Positions 1-13,004 of a stretch of 64,000 nt of DNA are shown here, one piece after another; the stretch's first letter is position 1, and every line of letters begins with the position of its first letter. The stretch is from Lanius collurio. Its lineage: Eukaryota > Chordata > Aves > Passeriformes > Laniidae. The notes under the pieces are model-generated. The model was not told where the DNA came from. It worked only from the letters and a program-made list of their open reading frames with translations, and searched no databases. The translations under genes were made by a program, and so were the position numbers. The DNA is taken from assembly GCA_020086605.1 (NCBI GenBank), contig JACBWW010000022.1, positions 2,788,559 to 2,852,558 of the forward strand, written 5' to 3'.

Positions 1-1905
1 ATTCATACACAGACATTATGTACACAGACATGCACCATTTATACCAGTCAATCTCCATCACACTAACCTTTTTATAGGAAGACCTGCAGACAGACTTCCA
101 GCAAATCAGAAGTCCACCAGTGACTGGTTGCTATTTTACCAAACTAGTAAATGTAGCCAACAGCAGAGAAGAGGAAACCTAAAATGACTGGAACATCCAG
201 AGATTCACCAACAGGACAAACAAGCTGGAGGGAGTCAAATTTTCCAAGACCTATTTTGTCATCTATACTTGGAGGGGAGTTAAGGATACAGGAAAAGAAA
301 AATATCCCAAAGTGATTATTCAGCCAAGAGGACTTACGCTCCTAATTGCTCATGTGCCTTTGAAAGTTCCCTACAGCTCTTTGCATTCAATTTTCTCTTA
401 TTTTGAAGATCAAAACAATGATGCAAAGTGCCCCTATTTAACTTAAGTGCTCTGACAAGGCACACAGACTATTCTTCAGCATTTGTGCTGTACGTAGCCA
501 TCAGAAAATCACATGTTTATTATGCATACAGAGTTCTCGCTTGATTGGAAAGCATTTTCCATATTTTGCAGGGCACCCCAGCTCGGCAGCCAAGAGCACA
601 GCTCCTCCATGGCAGGCGTGGTGAGAATGCTCCCGGCAGGTCCTGGCAGGGTCCCTGGCTGCCTGCACATTCCGACCCCCGGCCTGAAGCCTGGAGCAGG
701 TGGAAGGTCCATGCTCTTGGCCTTTTCCTGCCCAATTGCACAAGGTTAATGAGACCTGCAGAGGAATCGCTGCCGGGGATGGGGCAACACGAGCCTTGCA
801 GAGCATCACATCTGGAGTCCAGAGGCGCTTGCCTCCTCCATTTGCATTTGCTTCCCACTCCCTCATATGGAGCAGGATCAGTGATTCTCCTTTGCAAAGA
901 GCTCAAACAAGGACTGTGGAAGAGGAGTAAAGGGGAAAGGAGATTTGAAAATGAAGCCTAGTTATTTTTTTAATCTCATACCTGAAATTTATAGCATCAT
1001 TCTCCCCTCTGAATAAACAACTATTCTGTCCCCTCCAATTACAACGCACAAAGCTGACTGCTACATGCAATGTCAAATTTACACTGGTGCCTTTTATCAG
1101 GATTTCCTTTCATATTGCTCTCTAAGCAATGACTTTGTAAGGAGATTAACTGCATTATATGCCACACATTAAACAAACCCACATGTATACAACACAGCTT
1201 TTAAGAGATTTCTCTTTTCCCCACGATGGCCCTTCCTATCTTAGAAGGACTTGGTTTTTAGCACTCTCTCCCTCAAGCACTGGTCCACTACCACCACCAC
1301 CAGAGAGGAGTTCAAGATACACCCAGTATCCATCAACACTGCCAATAAATCAGGAGGAGATAGCTTTATTATTCTTATTTGATGGGGAAATTGCTGATCA
1401 GCTCTGCTTGTTATCCGAGATAAAGTCAAAAGGAAAAAACATGGAGGCTTACATTGAAGACAAGGCATACATTTTCCAACAAAGACATCTTCTAAAAAGA
1501 ATTCCTTTAGAAAGTTCATTTAGTTTTTTTTTCCTCAACACTTGTTCATTTTCTAAAAGCAATTCTCTCACTACAGTTTACAAAACCCAAACTAAACAAA
1601 ACCTGAAAAAAACAAACCACAATCTTCCCAAGTGCCGTGCAATCCTCAGAAACATAATTGACAACTTTGATTCATTCAGTGACATAACTTGTGGCCACCA
1701 TAGATGTTTTCCAAGGCACTGTCTAGTTCCTGTAAGCACCATCTTTCAGGAGACTGCTCAGAGTAGCAATTTGTGTTTGAAATGGATCCCAAGTACTCTG
1801 GTAGTTGGAACATGGGTGGACTTCCTTCCTACAGACTTACCTGGCATCAGGCAGTGACACCCAGGAGAACCTGGGTGGGTGAAGAGCCAGGTCTTCATCC
1901 TCAGG
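1..1905. other. Non-coding span, mixed composition
   Basis: No exon, RNA gene or repeat family is recognisable here. A GC-richer stretch lies at about 560-900, inside AT-biased sequence. An ATG-initiated open frame of 232 codons runs from 1159 to 1857 on the plus strand, but its product is low in recognisable motifs (a run of four prolines near residue 47 is the only feature) and lies in pyrimidine-rich DNA, where stop codons are rarer by chance. I do not call it a gene. Confidence 0.6.
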
Positions 1906-1933
1906 TTCCAGGCTGCTTGTTCCAGGCTGCTTG
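1906..1933. repeat. 14-bp perfect tandem duplication
   Basis: The 14-mer ttccaggctgcttg occurs twice back to back with no spacer and no mismatch. Two identical copies suggest a recent slippage or small duplication event. No function is implied. Confidence 0.9.
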
Positions 1934-4830
1934 CTTTGCTTTCCAACGACTTGGCTGGTTCTTCATATTGGATTGTTCCATTTCATGTTTCCTGCTCACA
2001 TACATACAGCACTGTCATCTGCCCAGACCCCCAGATCAGGGATGCTGGAGGGGCTGTCTCCCCCTGCCAGGCCCTCCTGCCTTCCCTTGCCTCCTTGCAA
2101 GACTGTGAAATGTTCATTCTCTCAGCTTCTTTTGCTGTCTACGACATCTCTTCCATCACCTATAGTGCTTTTCCTGATTTCTACTGCTCTTTGCCACATT
2201 CTTTTCCTTTACTTTCTGCCCACACCCCTGGCCTCCCTGAAAGTTTCAATTTTTCAATTCTCCACCTATCAAAGCTACTCAAACAAAACACTAGAGGATG
2301 ATTGACCTTGACATATAAGTCTAAGAATAAAAAGATTTTTTTTAATTACTATTATTATTACCAATAATAATACTGAATCAGTTAATTGAAAAAAGATCAA
2401 ATACGCTTCTCTTTTTGTAGGGGCTGAAATAATTAAAATGCATGATGTAATTGTCCATACTTTTTCTGTGAAAATAAGAAACTTACATTCAACAACTCCA
2501 TGTTCAGCTGTTTCTCCAGCTGGAAAGATGGAAAAAAAATTAGAATATCCATTCATTCTCTGAAGAGGAAGCAACCAGTCTTTACACGACACAAATTAGT
2601 TTATCTAGAACTAATATTTTATATTTAACATAGAAGCTGATCTAAGATCTTGGTTTCATCCAGATGAAAGGCAGACTGCTTGTATATTGGTGAGGCAATC
2701 CTACTTAAGTAAAACTAGAATTGTGTAGATGGAAACTGCTTCTATAGCAGCAAAATTAAGGGAAATAAAAAAATTGAGAAGTCTGAAAGCAGTCATCAGC
2801 CAAACCTTTCTTCAAATGGACATTTTCCAGGTACCAAAATGATGAAAAGGAATCATACATGCAGCCTGAAAAGTTATTGAGGTGAGGCTTTGCAGGGTTC
2901 ATATAACCAGAAATATCAAGTTTCCTTCCTCTAGTGTACCCCTCTGGGTTTAGGCACACAAATGATGGAATATTTGACCCTAGTAAGAGACCAATGAAAC
3001 GAAAACGTCCCTAAGTTACTAGAGTAACACATACACCTGTAGTAAGAGATTGATTTGCCCTCCAACAGGAACCATCCTACAATCTCTACGATCCACAGAC
3101 TCTCAGAAACAAAATGATGTTCACTCCTTACAAAACAGTATTTCAGAGCACACCATTTGCCCTCTCAGAGAGGCAGGAATGGGACACTTATCTGGAGTGG
3201 TAGCAGAGATCATGTATCTCCAGCAAGGAGGAACACAGCAACCCCCCTCATTATTCAAACACCCACAGGATGCTGGGGACACCAGGAGCAAGGAGTCCCC
3301 TCAACCAGGAGCAGCTACAGAGGCAGCGATGGAGCCTGTGAGCTCCTGCTTGCCCTTTGAGCCCCAGGGCAGTGTTCTGCCTCTTCCTCAGCAGTCCCAC
3401 ACCACTGTTGGCTTTGCTGTCCTCACACTCACACACTCGGGTGTGCCCACACACACTGACACAGGGGCACGGATTTCTGATCCTTTCATTTGTAGCAACA
3501 CTGCATCCATGGTAAATACATCCAACCTGCTGCAGTAAATCATCATTTTACAATGGATATATACCTATATTATTACTGTAATGCTGATGTACTGAACCAT
3601 TAGTATAAAAAAGCAAGCAGGTGATAAAAATGATGCAAAGACTCCCATAAAGTAAGAAACAAAACCCAAACTACTGTAGCAAACATTAGCACTGAGATAA
3701 GTAAATTAGCGATTATTCTGGAGATAAATTAGTGGGTAGATAGGAGTAGGTAAAGTATATGTGACTGCTTGTATCTTTTCCAGTTGGGAGCTGTGAGCTG
3801 CATCTCCCAGAATCCATGTAGAGTCAGTGCAATAATATGGATGGATATTTAAGACTAGGCTATGACCATGACTCTGAGGCAATTGCCTTCCATAGAAGTC
3901 AGCACACCAGCAAATTTCATCCTTATTAACTTCGCTGCTTTTATACATCGCACTAATTAAAAACCCTACCATAAAAGTTGCTCTCAGACACTTTGCATAG
4001 AGTAAATATGCTGTGGGAATCCAGTGTAACTGCAAATTTGCCTCTAAGTAGAAAACAGTCAGTGACCCTGAAGAGATCAATTTTTAGGCAGCAATACAAG
4101 GTATCTACGGAACAGAAAGATTAACTCTTCTCAGCATTTGGAAATATTTCAAGACTCCCAGTGAAACCAAATCTTCAGAGAAAACATACATTCTGACTGG
4201 CTTCGGAATCCACACCTAATATATGGAGAAACTTTCAAAGCAGGTCATTTATTTGACATAATTGTGCTAACATCCCTTTAAGCTGTGCAAACCAGAAAGA
4301 TCATTTCAAAATATTAACTTATTTCTTGCTATCAACAACAATGCAATTAATTCCCCTCAATAAAGATTGTTTTTGCAAAAGAGCAATAAGGTGCCTCTGC
4401 AGGGGGCATCATTATCATTAAATAATCACACCCCAGGAGACGGGAGGCACTGTGCTGCACCATGTACATTTTAGCACTCTGGAGTATGATTAGTTTGTGT
4501 TAACCACACCCCAGCACAGCTAATTGGGAAAAGGCTATAAACTGAGGATATTTCTGGATTCTTTTTATTTTTGGAATCGACAGGGAAACCAGGAAGTTTT
4601 TAACAAGTCCTGTGGAAAAGGTGGCCAGGTGTGATCCAGCAAGGCACTGTCTCACTGTGGCTGTCACTGGAGCCCATAACAGCAGCCTGCCATGGTAATG
4701 CACATTAATATCTTCATCCTCAAAAAATCACATGAGCCAACCCCCCCTGTGAAACAAGAGGTTGGGTTAGGACTTTGGGATGGTGTGTTTTCTTATGAAA
4801 ACCAAACCAGGCCCAGCTGTTCTGCACAGA
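1934..4830. other. Non-coding span
   Basis: No gene or repeat family is recognisable. The sequence alternates between AT-rich stretches (2300-2800, 3540-4350) and a moderately GC-rich stretch around 3230-3480. The only site I would single out is a CTCF-like match at 4396-4409, listed separately. Confidence 0.6.
4396..4409 (+). promoter_or_regulatory. Possible CTCF-like site
   Basis: The sequence tctgcagggggcat fits 11 of 14 positions of the CTCF core CCASYAGRKGGCRS, including the whole AGGGGGC centre. The mismatches are at core positions 1, 3 and 14. Matches of this quality occur by chance in a 64-kb window, so this is only a candidate. Confidence 0.2.
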
Positions 4831-4970
4831 TAGAATCATGGAATCATTAAAATTGGAAAAGACCTCCAAGATCAAGTCCAACATTAAACTGAATACCACC
4901 ATATCAGGAAGTGCCAAGTCTACTCACTTTTTGAGCACTTCCAGGGATGCTGATTCCACCACCATTTTTA
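4831..4970 (-). mobile_element. CR1 LINE fragment, 3' end, minus strand
   Basis: The plus strand begins tagaatcatggaatcatt and continues through a ttggaaaagacctccaagat block and a tccagggatgctgattccac block. These are the hallmark segments, in order, of the reverse complement of the 3' tail of avian CR1 retrotransposons. The element therefore points to the minus strand and is heavily 5'-truncated, as most CR1 copies are. Substitutions and small indels are frequent, so it is an old copy. Similarity fades after about 4970, where I cannot place the boundary exactly. It supports a bird or other sauropsid origin for the window. Confidence 0.9.
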
Positions 4971-5454
4971 CATATGCAGGAAAACAGGCACATATTGTTT
5001 TAATAGAATGGCCACTTCTTATCTGCTGGATGTTTTATATCATTTTGGACAGTCTGCTGTGATATTTCGCAAACCTTTGGAAATATATGGGTTTTTTTTT
5101 TTTTAAATATGTACCTCCAGAACATAGACAATTGCTTTGCATGGTGCTGGAGTCCTGAGGACTCAGTCATTGGTTTGGTGCTTTTTTTTTTCCCAAACCA
5201 GTGGTCTTTACCATGGAATGCACCCTGGCAATTAGATACCTCTGCTGTGCATGGAAGCTATGATGATTATACTCTAGTCAATTTTCCCTTGCTGAAAAAA
5301 ACATGTAAGAAAATTGTGAAAGAATCATCTCACAATTTGGCTGTGAATAAAGCAGAAACCACCTCATCATTTTGGAGATGAAATCTGAGCCTTCTTTGAC
5401 AGCGTCAGGCATGAGTTCAAAGGCAACCAAGCACATGGGCACAGCATCAGCACT
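4971..5454. other. Non-coding span with a T13 run
   Basis: No gene is seen. A homopolymer of 13 T lies at 5092-5104. Degraded CR1 sequence may continue for a few tens of bases after 4970, but this cannot be shown by eye. Confidence 0.55.
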
Positions 5455-5800
5455 GTGTATCTAGAGCCATGTGCAAGGGGAAAGAGGCTCAGTGGCCATC
5501 CCAGAGCGGGCCAAGCCCCACTGCTGCAGACCTAGCAGCCCTTTTCTGGGGTACTGCAGGCCTCTCCTTAGTTTCTGAAGATGTAAGGGAAGGGGGATGC
5601 AGGAGAATAGTAACTCCTCCAGGGATGGTGGGGACGCCATGGAGGTGGTCCCTGCGGGGGTGGGGGGGCGCACACCCAGGACGATGCCACATGACCAGGG
5701 ACAAAGAAGGTCCCACAGCCACCTGAGGACTGTGAGAAACTATGGCCACGCCCATATAATACACCCATGCCCTCTGGGGGTAGGGCATGACCCCTAGACC
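5455..5800 (+). promoter_or_regulatory. GC-rich patch with KLF box and TATA-like sequence
   Basis: A sharply bounded GC-rich block sits between AT-rich flanks. Near its right end, ggccacgccc (5744-5753) matches a KLF/CACCC-type box and runs directly into the TATA-like catataata (5753-5761). An 8-bp perfect stem, catgccct with agggcatg (5766-5789, 8-nt loop), follows immediately. The arrangement resembles a small promoter, or a degraded LTR promoter of an endogenous retroelement. I see no coding sequence downstream and no terminal repeats, so both readings are inference. Confidence 0.25.
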
Positions 5801-8800
5801 TGTGTGGAGGAGATTGGTGAGCAGCATTTGTTGCTTGGGTTCCTAGCTTGGGCTATCTCTATATTCAGTGCTGTTACCCATTTCTTGTCAAAAACTGAAA
5901 AAGATTGAAAATTTTCTGCAACATCTTTTGGTTAAATGCACCAAGCCTTACCAAATAGCCCTCCTTCCTCCTCAGAAGCCAAGAATTTTGCTGCTGTGGG
6001 AGTGTCATTAAAGCTGAATTAGCAAAGCTGCTCCCATTTGTGGGTCAGACCAAGTTGAACAAAGGCTGTTCAAGAGAATAAAACAAAAATGAGAAAGGAA
6101 TTAGAGATACAGTAATTCAAATGAAACAAACAATACCAAATGCATGTGCAAGCAATGTACTTATTGTTAACACAGGTTATTTTATAATCAATATTTAAAG
6201 TATTTTATCAAGTGTAACTGATACTTCATGACTATGTATGTGCAGCCAGAAAGGTATAGATTTATAAATATGAGGGTTATCATAGCTTCAGTGTAGCAAG
6301 GCACAGCAGTTTTAAAATTGAAATTCTCAGATTTTATCAGTTATCTTTTTCCACAGGATAATGTAACTTTACAATTACTTAGCTCATAAAGAACTAACTT
6401 CATTCAGCTTCCAATAAATACTTTCAAAATAGGAGTCTATAGCAAGATTTCTTGAGTGGTCGAATCATGAACAATAATGGTCATACAGACTTTGAAGGAA
6501 AGTCTTGATAATGAGATTAATACCTGCAGGCTTCCCTTACAAAGATTTAGTTTTATAAGCAATTAATAATAACCTCCTCTTTCTATTTTTTTGTATTACA
6601 AAGAAAATAAGTTATTGATTTCAACTGCAAAAATAACTATTTGCATAACATTGTTGATTGTATGTTCTACTAGCACAATCAGGATTAATTGAAGCAAAAT
6701 ATTTTATTATTTTTAACTGGGTAAAGATTTTATATATATTAGCATTCGAATCTGATTAGAACCATCTGTTTACCAGCACTATTAGGAGCATAGCTCATAT
6801 TACCATATTCAATCCACACTGTGGCATAAAGCCTTCCTGTTGACACCTCTATAGAGATTTGTGGGCAGACCTTTGAAAGCATTCCTAAATTTTAAATATG
6901 ATGAGTACCAGCAACTATTGCTCAGCTCTTCTTATATTCTAGATATGATGTTTTTAATCAAATATTGTGAGTGAAACAGCAGGCAGTGATCTATGGGAAT
7001 TTTGCCACTGATTTGCATTTTATCCACCTGATAAACCCCATTCTTACCTCCATGTTTGAATGTGGGAAGAAGCTCACCCTGCAGAAGGGCAGCCAGAGCA
7101 TCTGAGTGCAGTCTGTGTAAATTGCTGATGGAGGAAGATCCCCTGCCTTTAGGTGGTGCTTCTGCTCTGGGGAGGGAAGTGTCAGATGCCACAAGTTTGA
7201 CAAGCTGGATACACAACTTGGACAACCTGGATACACCTTTGACCTACAACAGGGCAAAACCAAAATGCTGTGATGAAATAATGTAATTCCCACCATACTT
7301 CAACTTTTTCAAACTGGCGTATTTCTAAACAGATCACATTTACTATGAAACCACATCTAAACTTTATTTCACATTTAAATTGCATGCATGGTTACCTTAA
7401 ATTAACTGTTTTGTAAGAACTTTTCTTTTTGTAAGCTGTTCTGTGAGTATGATGGTTTCAAATGTAAAACTGAGGCAACCCAGTGAGGCCCCTTTTGAGT
7501 CCATGAACTGGCCATGCAATATACCCTCTCATTTAAAAATGTATATTCATTCTCAGGTTCTCAGTCTGACTAAATACCAAATTCTTCCTGGTTCCCAGAC
7601 TGAAAGACCTTTTTCTGTAGCTTATTTTTAAAATGAATTCATCATGAACCAAATGACTGGCATCACAGTGAGCGGGAGCTTTGGTAGCATCTTTCCTCAC
7701 CTGATGCTTCCCTCCAGCAGCCAGACAGCACGTGAGCTTTGCTGGGCCAGGTGTCTGTGAGAAATAAAATGCATCCTCTGCTTGAAACAACAGCACTGGA
7801 TTGCTGTAGCTGGAGAAAGGGGGAATTCTACTACATTAGATGTAAAAAATGGATCACTTCATGTCCATGGTAAGAATTTAGCTTACGATCCCCCACTCAG
7901 TCACCATCAGAACATCAGAGCTTGTTTTTTGTCTAGCTGGGTTATGCACAAATTTTGGACTGTCACCAATTCAGGAGAGGGATCTCATTTGATCTGTTTT
8001 CTCATGTTTTCTTTGCCTGACCAGCTCCCAGCTTAGATGCAATCAGAGACTTAACAAGAGAATTTTCAAATCTTGCCTCAGCAATTAGCATAAAAAATTT
8101 AAAAAAGAATAAATAAGAGAACCTTGGGGAGGGGCAAGAGGAAGTGTCAAGATTCATGGACATTAGGTTTTAAAGATGAGTACTATTTAGGACCATTTTT
8201 GCCCCAGTATTACTGGTTCAACTTGCTAGTAGGAAAAAGAATTTTAAAATCAAACAAGTATAGCAGGTTCTTGAATTTCAGCTGGTTTGAATTTTTAAAA
8301 TCTCTGATCGTCTGACTAGTCATCCAACATGAATAGAAACAAAATAAAATGACATGGGACCAGTGCACAGGCAGATTAACTATAGGCACAGAAAGCACAG
8401 AGAGAAAAATGCAGCAAGAAATTAAAGGAAAATTCTAAATATCTAATAAATCTGAGAACTTCATAAACATTTTACACAGAAGAAAGAAACAAAATATGGC
8501 AACTAAATTATGCATTCAGAATCGTATGCTTAACTGGGATACTTCACACTTGGATTTTGGTGAATGCCGCTTTTAATTCCATTGCAGATGTTCGTATTCA
8601 TAACACGACTATGCCCAAATTTAGCCAATATCAAACTGCTTTTATATGTATACTACAAATATCAAATGCCTGCAAAAGAGGCAAGAATTAAAAAGTAGAG
8701 AATATAAACTGGACTGTGAAAGAGGAAAAGGAGAATAGATGAAAATCGTTTTTAGAAACATCAGTCCTTGGAAAAATCACTATTAGCAAATTATCAGTTG

Positions 8801-11463
8801 CTTCTTCAAATAATAAGACTTTTAATCAATATGCAAAAAAATAATCAATTCTATCTCTCATTTTTTTATCCTTCTTTCTTTTGCTCTCATATTTTATGTA
8901 CAGTAACTCACATTTCTCAGCCCACTGTGTAGCTATGAACTGAAATCAAATATTCAGACAGTAAATGAAGCTGCAGTTTGTATTTATAATGCTCCTATAA
9001 CTATGTATATATATATTATACAATCTCAATCTCTGTTAAAAAAAGCAGTTCAATAGAAAGAGATCATTTTATTAAAAAATCATGAATGCAACTGCACTCA
9101 TTCAACCTTAGAAATGCTTTGATGGCTTTTCAGCGCTGCAATATATTTAGATGGGAATATGTCATTAATATAAACAGCAGAATAGAAACTATTAAACTAA
9201 CACAATTTAAAACTGAGCAAACCTGAGTATTTGATTAAAGTTTTTGTGCATTCTATACACTTGAACAGGTAACATAGAAGCATAATATTTTTGTTGATTT
9301 TTAATTTGTTAGAAGTATTACAATTGAAAAGCTAAATTTTCCAGTAGTTTGTATTTAGAAATTAGAAATCTGGTCCTGTGGGAACTTTTTTAGTCTTATT
9401 TTACAGGCTATACTCTGAATTTCAAGTGATTTTTAAGACAGGAAGCAGTAATGATGCACATTATAGGGACCACCTCCTTTGTCACAAGGCAACATTAAAT
9501 GTGCTGAGTTTGAGTCACTGTATATTTGGTAACTTTAAGTGATAAGGACAAAATCCAATTCCATATATACTTAATGCATAAAGAATTTTTCAGAAGATTT
9601 GCAAATAAAACACTATGGTTAGAGAGGTCATCCATTAATATGTAGTCAAGCCTTTAATGGATGTGTTTATTTTTCTAGACTGAATAATTAGCTGAGCATT
9701 TCTTCCCCCAGAATAACATTGTATTGCATAAATGCAGAGAATTGCTTACTAAAAACAATTTAAATTACACCTTGCACGCAGTATGTGCAACAACTGTGCT
9801 CCTCTCTCTAGGATATTAGGGGTAAATTTTTAAAGCAGTGCACAGAACATAATCTTGTTATTTCCTAACTGGATTTGTGTGCTTAAGACTCACACACTGC
9901 TTTGAAAAATTACCCCTTCAGAAGATTGACCTGGGCAAGGAATGGGAGTTTTAAACCTGGATTGAAGCAGAAGTTGTAACCCAGCTTGGCAGCAAAGGCT
10001 GGCTTAGCAAAACGACTCGCTGTAGTCATACTACTGTTTGAATGGCCAAATTAAAGAAACTAATTCTTATTCTAGTCACATCCAGTGGAATTCTGATATG
10101 CTGACACCCAAAATTATGGCTCTGTCATTAGAAAGAGAATGAGTGGTAATGTTTTGAAATTTTTTCTGTAAATTATGAAATAGACAGGGGCTTAAATGAC
10201 AAGATATGACACTTTTGTTTTTTGATTATACTGTTAAAAGTTTTTAGCACTCAGCTTCATTTCAAGGGTGAATCACATCAGAGTGGATCTAATCCAAATG
10301 AAATACCTTTAAGATTCTTACTTCTTCAACTATTAGAGATCTATCATGTCTCCTGCATGAAGCCTCATTTTCGTGTTAGAACAGATGGGCAAAATTGTCA
10401 TTAACAGAAACTGACAACTCTAAAACTGAAATATAGATCTAGAAAGAAATCTAATGAATTAAATCAATGTTATTGCAATGAAAGCCAAAGAAATTAATAG
10501 TGATTTGTAAAGTTACCCTCTATTTTAACCTCAGTATATTTTAGGGAGTGTGATTTTACATTCACAATACCTTTTCAGACTCATTGTTAATGTCTTACTG
10601 TGTAATACACTCTTGTCTTAATATATCATCCACTCTTAGGAGAGTAGGACTCTGGGCTCCATTCAACCAGCCCAGCCTGCAAGATGATGAGAAACACAAC
10701 AAATCCAAATTTGGTTGCATTTTCCCCTGTCCTGCAGCACAGAGGCAGTGGCACTAGACATTCATGCACTTCTAGAGCAGACTCCTATGGTTACAAATTT
10801 CTAATCAAAATTATTTACAAGGATGGATGTGCTCAAAACTCACTTCAAATAAACACTCAGCTTTTTTAAAAGCTCATTTAAAGCCTACATGTCATTTATT
10901 TCCAGCCCTTTAGCTCCAAAATAAAATATTTTCCAGCTAATATTTCTTTCTAGATTTGTGGGGGTGGGTTTTTTTCATTTGCATAGTACCACAACAATTA
11001 AGATTTTTGATATAGCACATATAAAGCCCTGAACAAGGACAAGTACCTTCACATTGTCCAAGGACACTTTGTTGTGAAACTATGGAAGCTAGAAGGCAAT
11101 ATATCAGATGGTTATAAATTAATTATCAGAGTCAAAAGACTTATCCCAAGTTGCAATTGGGAGCAGAAGCAACACACCCAAAAGCCCTCCCAGGCTAAAC
11201 AGCTGCAAACTACGAGTCAGAACTGCTCCCACCCTGCCCATGCTCACAAAGCTGCACGAGTCTTGGCTTAGACAACTTTTTACAAGATAACCGTTTTCCA
11301 TTTAGCCTTTTTTCTTTCTCAGATAGAAGGGCTTCTTTTTGTAATCTGCAAGGAAAGAAAAAGCAAAATTCCATACAACCCCTTTCCTTTTGTATGTACA
11401 GGTAGGCAGCTGCATGGAGCCTCCATTCCTGCAGCCTTCCTCCCTCAAAAGCCATCAGCACAC
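5801..11463. other. AT-rich gene-free span
   Basis: No exon-like open frame, RNA gene or repeat family is recognisable in 5.6 kb. Most of it is AT-rich, with many TAAT/ATTA cores between about 6100-6800 and 8600-9760. A short (AT)n run lies at 9006-9018. A moderately GC-richer stretch occurs at about 7050-7200. The 9440-9760 part is singled out in the findings as a candidate conserved non-coding element. Confidence 0.6.
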
Positions 11464-11560
11464 AGTCCTGAGTAACATGGGCTAGGGGACCCTGCTTGAG
11501 CAAGGAGGTTGGACTAGATGACCTCCAGTGGTCCCTGCCAACCTTACCTGTTCTGTGATT
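11464..11560 (+). mobile_element. CR1 LINE fragment, 3' end, plus strand
   Basis: The block gaccctgcttgagcaagg, then ggttggactagatgacctcc, then ccctgccaacct and ttctgtgatt reproduces in order the last roughly 100 bases of avian CR1 elements in sense orientation. The terminal octamer repeat is reduced to a single ttctgtgatt. The 5' truncation point is near 11464; upstream sequence no longer matches what I know of CR1. It looks less diverged than the minus-strand copy at 4.8 kb. The two copies are in opposite orientations and 6.5 kb apart. Confidence 0.92.
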
Positions 11561-13004
11561 TAACAGCACCAGTGTTTATTCATATTGCAAGGCTAGAAGT
11601 AAAAAAAAGCAAAACAAACTGCACAGATGAAATACCAGAAATGGTGCTAAAAGCTCACACCCATCAGCCTGATGGAGAATTCAACAAGAGAAATGAGGCT
11701 TGTGTCACTGGTGACACTAAACTTGATTAAAGAAAAAGAAAAGTATGTGTGCTTGGTTTCTTTTTCAGTACCAGGGAGGTTTCAGAAACGGAAGAAATGC
11801 AATATTGGAGCTGAATCCTTTAAAGCCAAAGACCTGCTATTTTCAGCTGTATTTCAAACCACAATGTCATAAAACTGTAGCTTTGCATGTCATGTTTCAG
11901 CAACTTCTGTTTATAATGTCATGCAAGACCAATAACATATTTGAATGTAAAAAGTATCTGTTCAATTGTCTGTTTTACCAAATAAAATCTTGACTCAATA
12001 TTTCCTACTAACAGGTTTATCACTTCCTGGTCCTTACTTTCTTACCATTTTTTGACTCCCCTGCTTTTATAAACCCAGTGGTTTTCATGCATCTTGCTTT
12101 CACCTTCTTTTGGAGTGGGTAAAGACAAGGAGAAGTCCAAAGGGGTGTGCAGACTGCAGCACATTGGTCAGCATGGAGATGACAACAGGCAGGGTGAGAA
12201 CTCTCCTCCCCTCACCCTGTGATCACTGAGTCAGCAACAGGCAGAATATTTCATCTCAGTTCCTATCAAGATCCTTAAAGAGTCTCAAAATATACTGGGT
12301 CTGGAATTTGCTTACAGACACAGGCTTCAGACCTCGTCCAACAGGGCTGAAGAGTCATCAGCTGACTGACAACTCACTCACCATACACGCATGCAAAGCA
12401 GCAAACAAACATCAACTGCTTTCAAAAATAAGGTCTCTGGAAGAGAAAAAAACAGAAAATTATTTCAGAAGCTCAGAGACTTAATAATGAAGGCAGTGTT
12501 CAAAAGATACTTAAAGAGCATTACAGACAGAGTAAGGGTTTAAAGCGCTATTTTTAGTAATGTTCAATAAAACATGCATCTGCTATATGTTTTTGATTTC
12601 ATGAGGAAGCTTTTTCTTCGTGACACTACAGCAGGCTTGTCAAACTTCAGTCTAGTACAACCATTTGATTGAAAAGTGCGACAGAGACACAAACAACAGG
12701 ATACCACCTCCAGAAACCTCTTTTTGTTTCCAAAAATTTCCATTTGGATTCAGAGGCTGAGGATCAAGCCAAATAAAAATACAGTGTGCCACTGAAATGA
12801 AGATGTTTTATTAAGAGCAATCTCTTGCCAGCAATATCTGTTATTCTCCCTACATGCAGCAAACTCACCCATGCATTTTTTAAATGCAACTAACCTTATT
12901 TTATTAAGCAGATCAATCTAGAGCGGAAAGCGTGATTTTAATTGCAGTTTTGCGTGTAGCATAAGATTTGGCTGGGAATTCACCACACACTTTGTTTGGG
13001 GGCT
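11561..13004. other. Non-coding span
   Basis: No gene is recognised. A near-palindrome, gtgtcac-tg-gtgacac, lies at 11702-11717. A pyrimidine tract ending in cag precedes 11321 just upstream of the CR1, but no exon can be paired with it. Confidence 0.55.

Noticed and set aside
11291..11322. Pyrimidine tract ending in ctcag near the plus-strand CR1
   Set aside because: No coherent exon follows and it can be explained by base composition.
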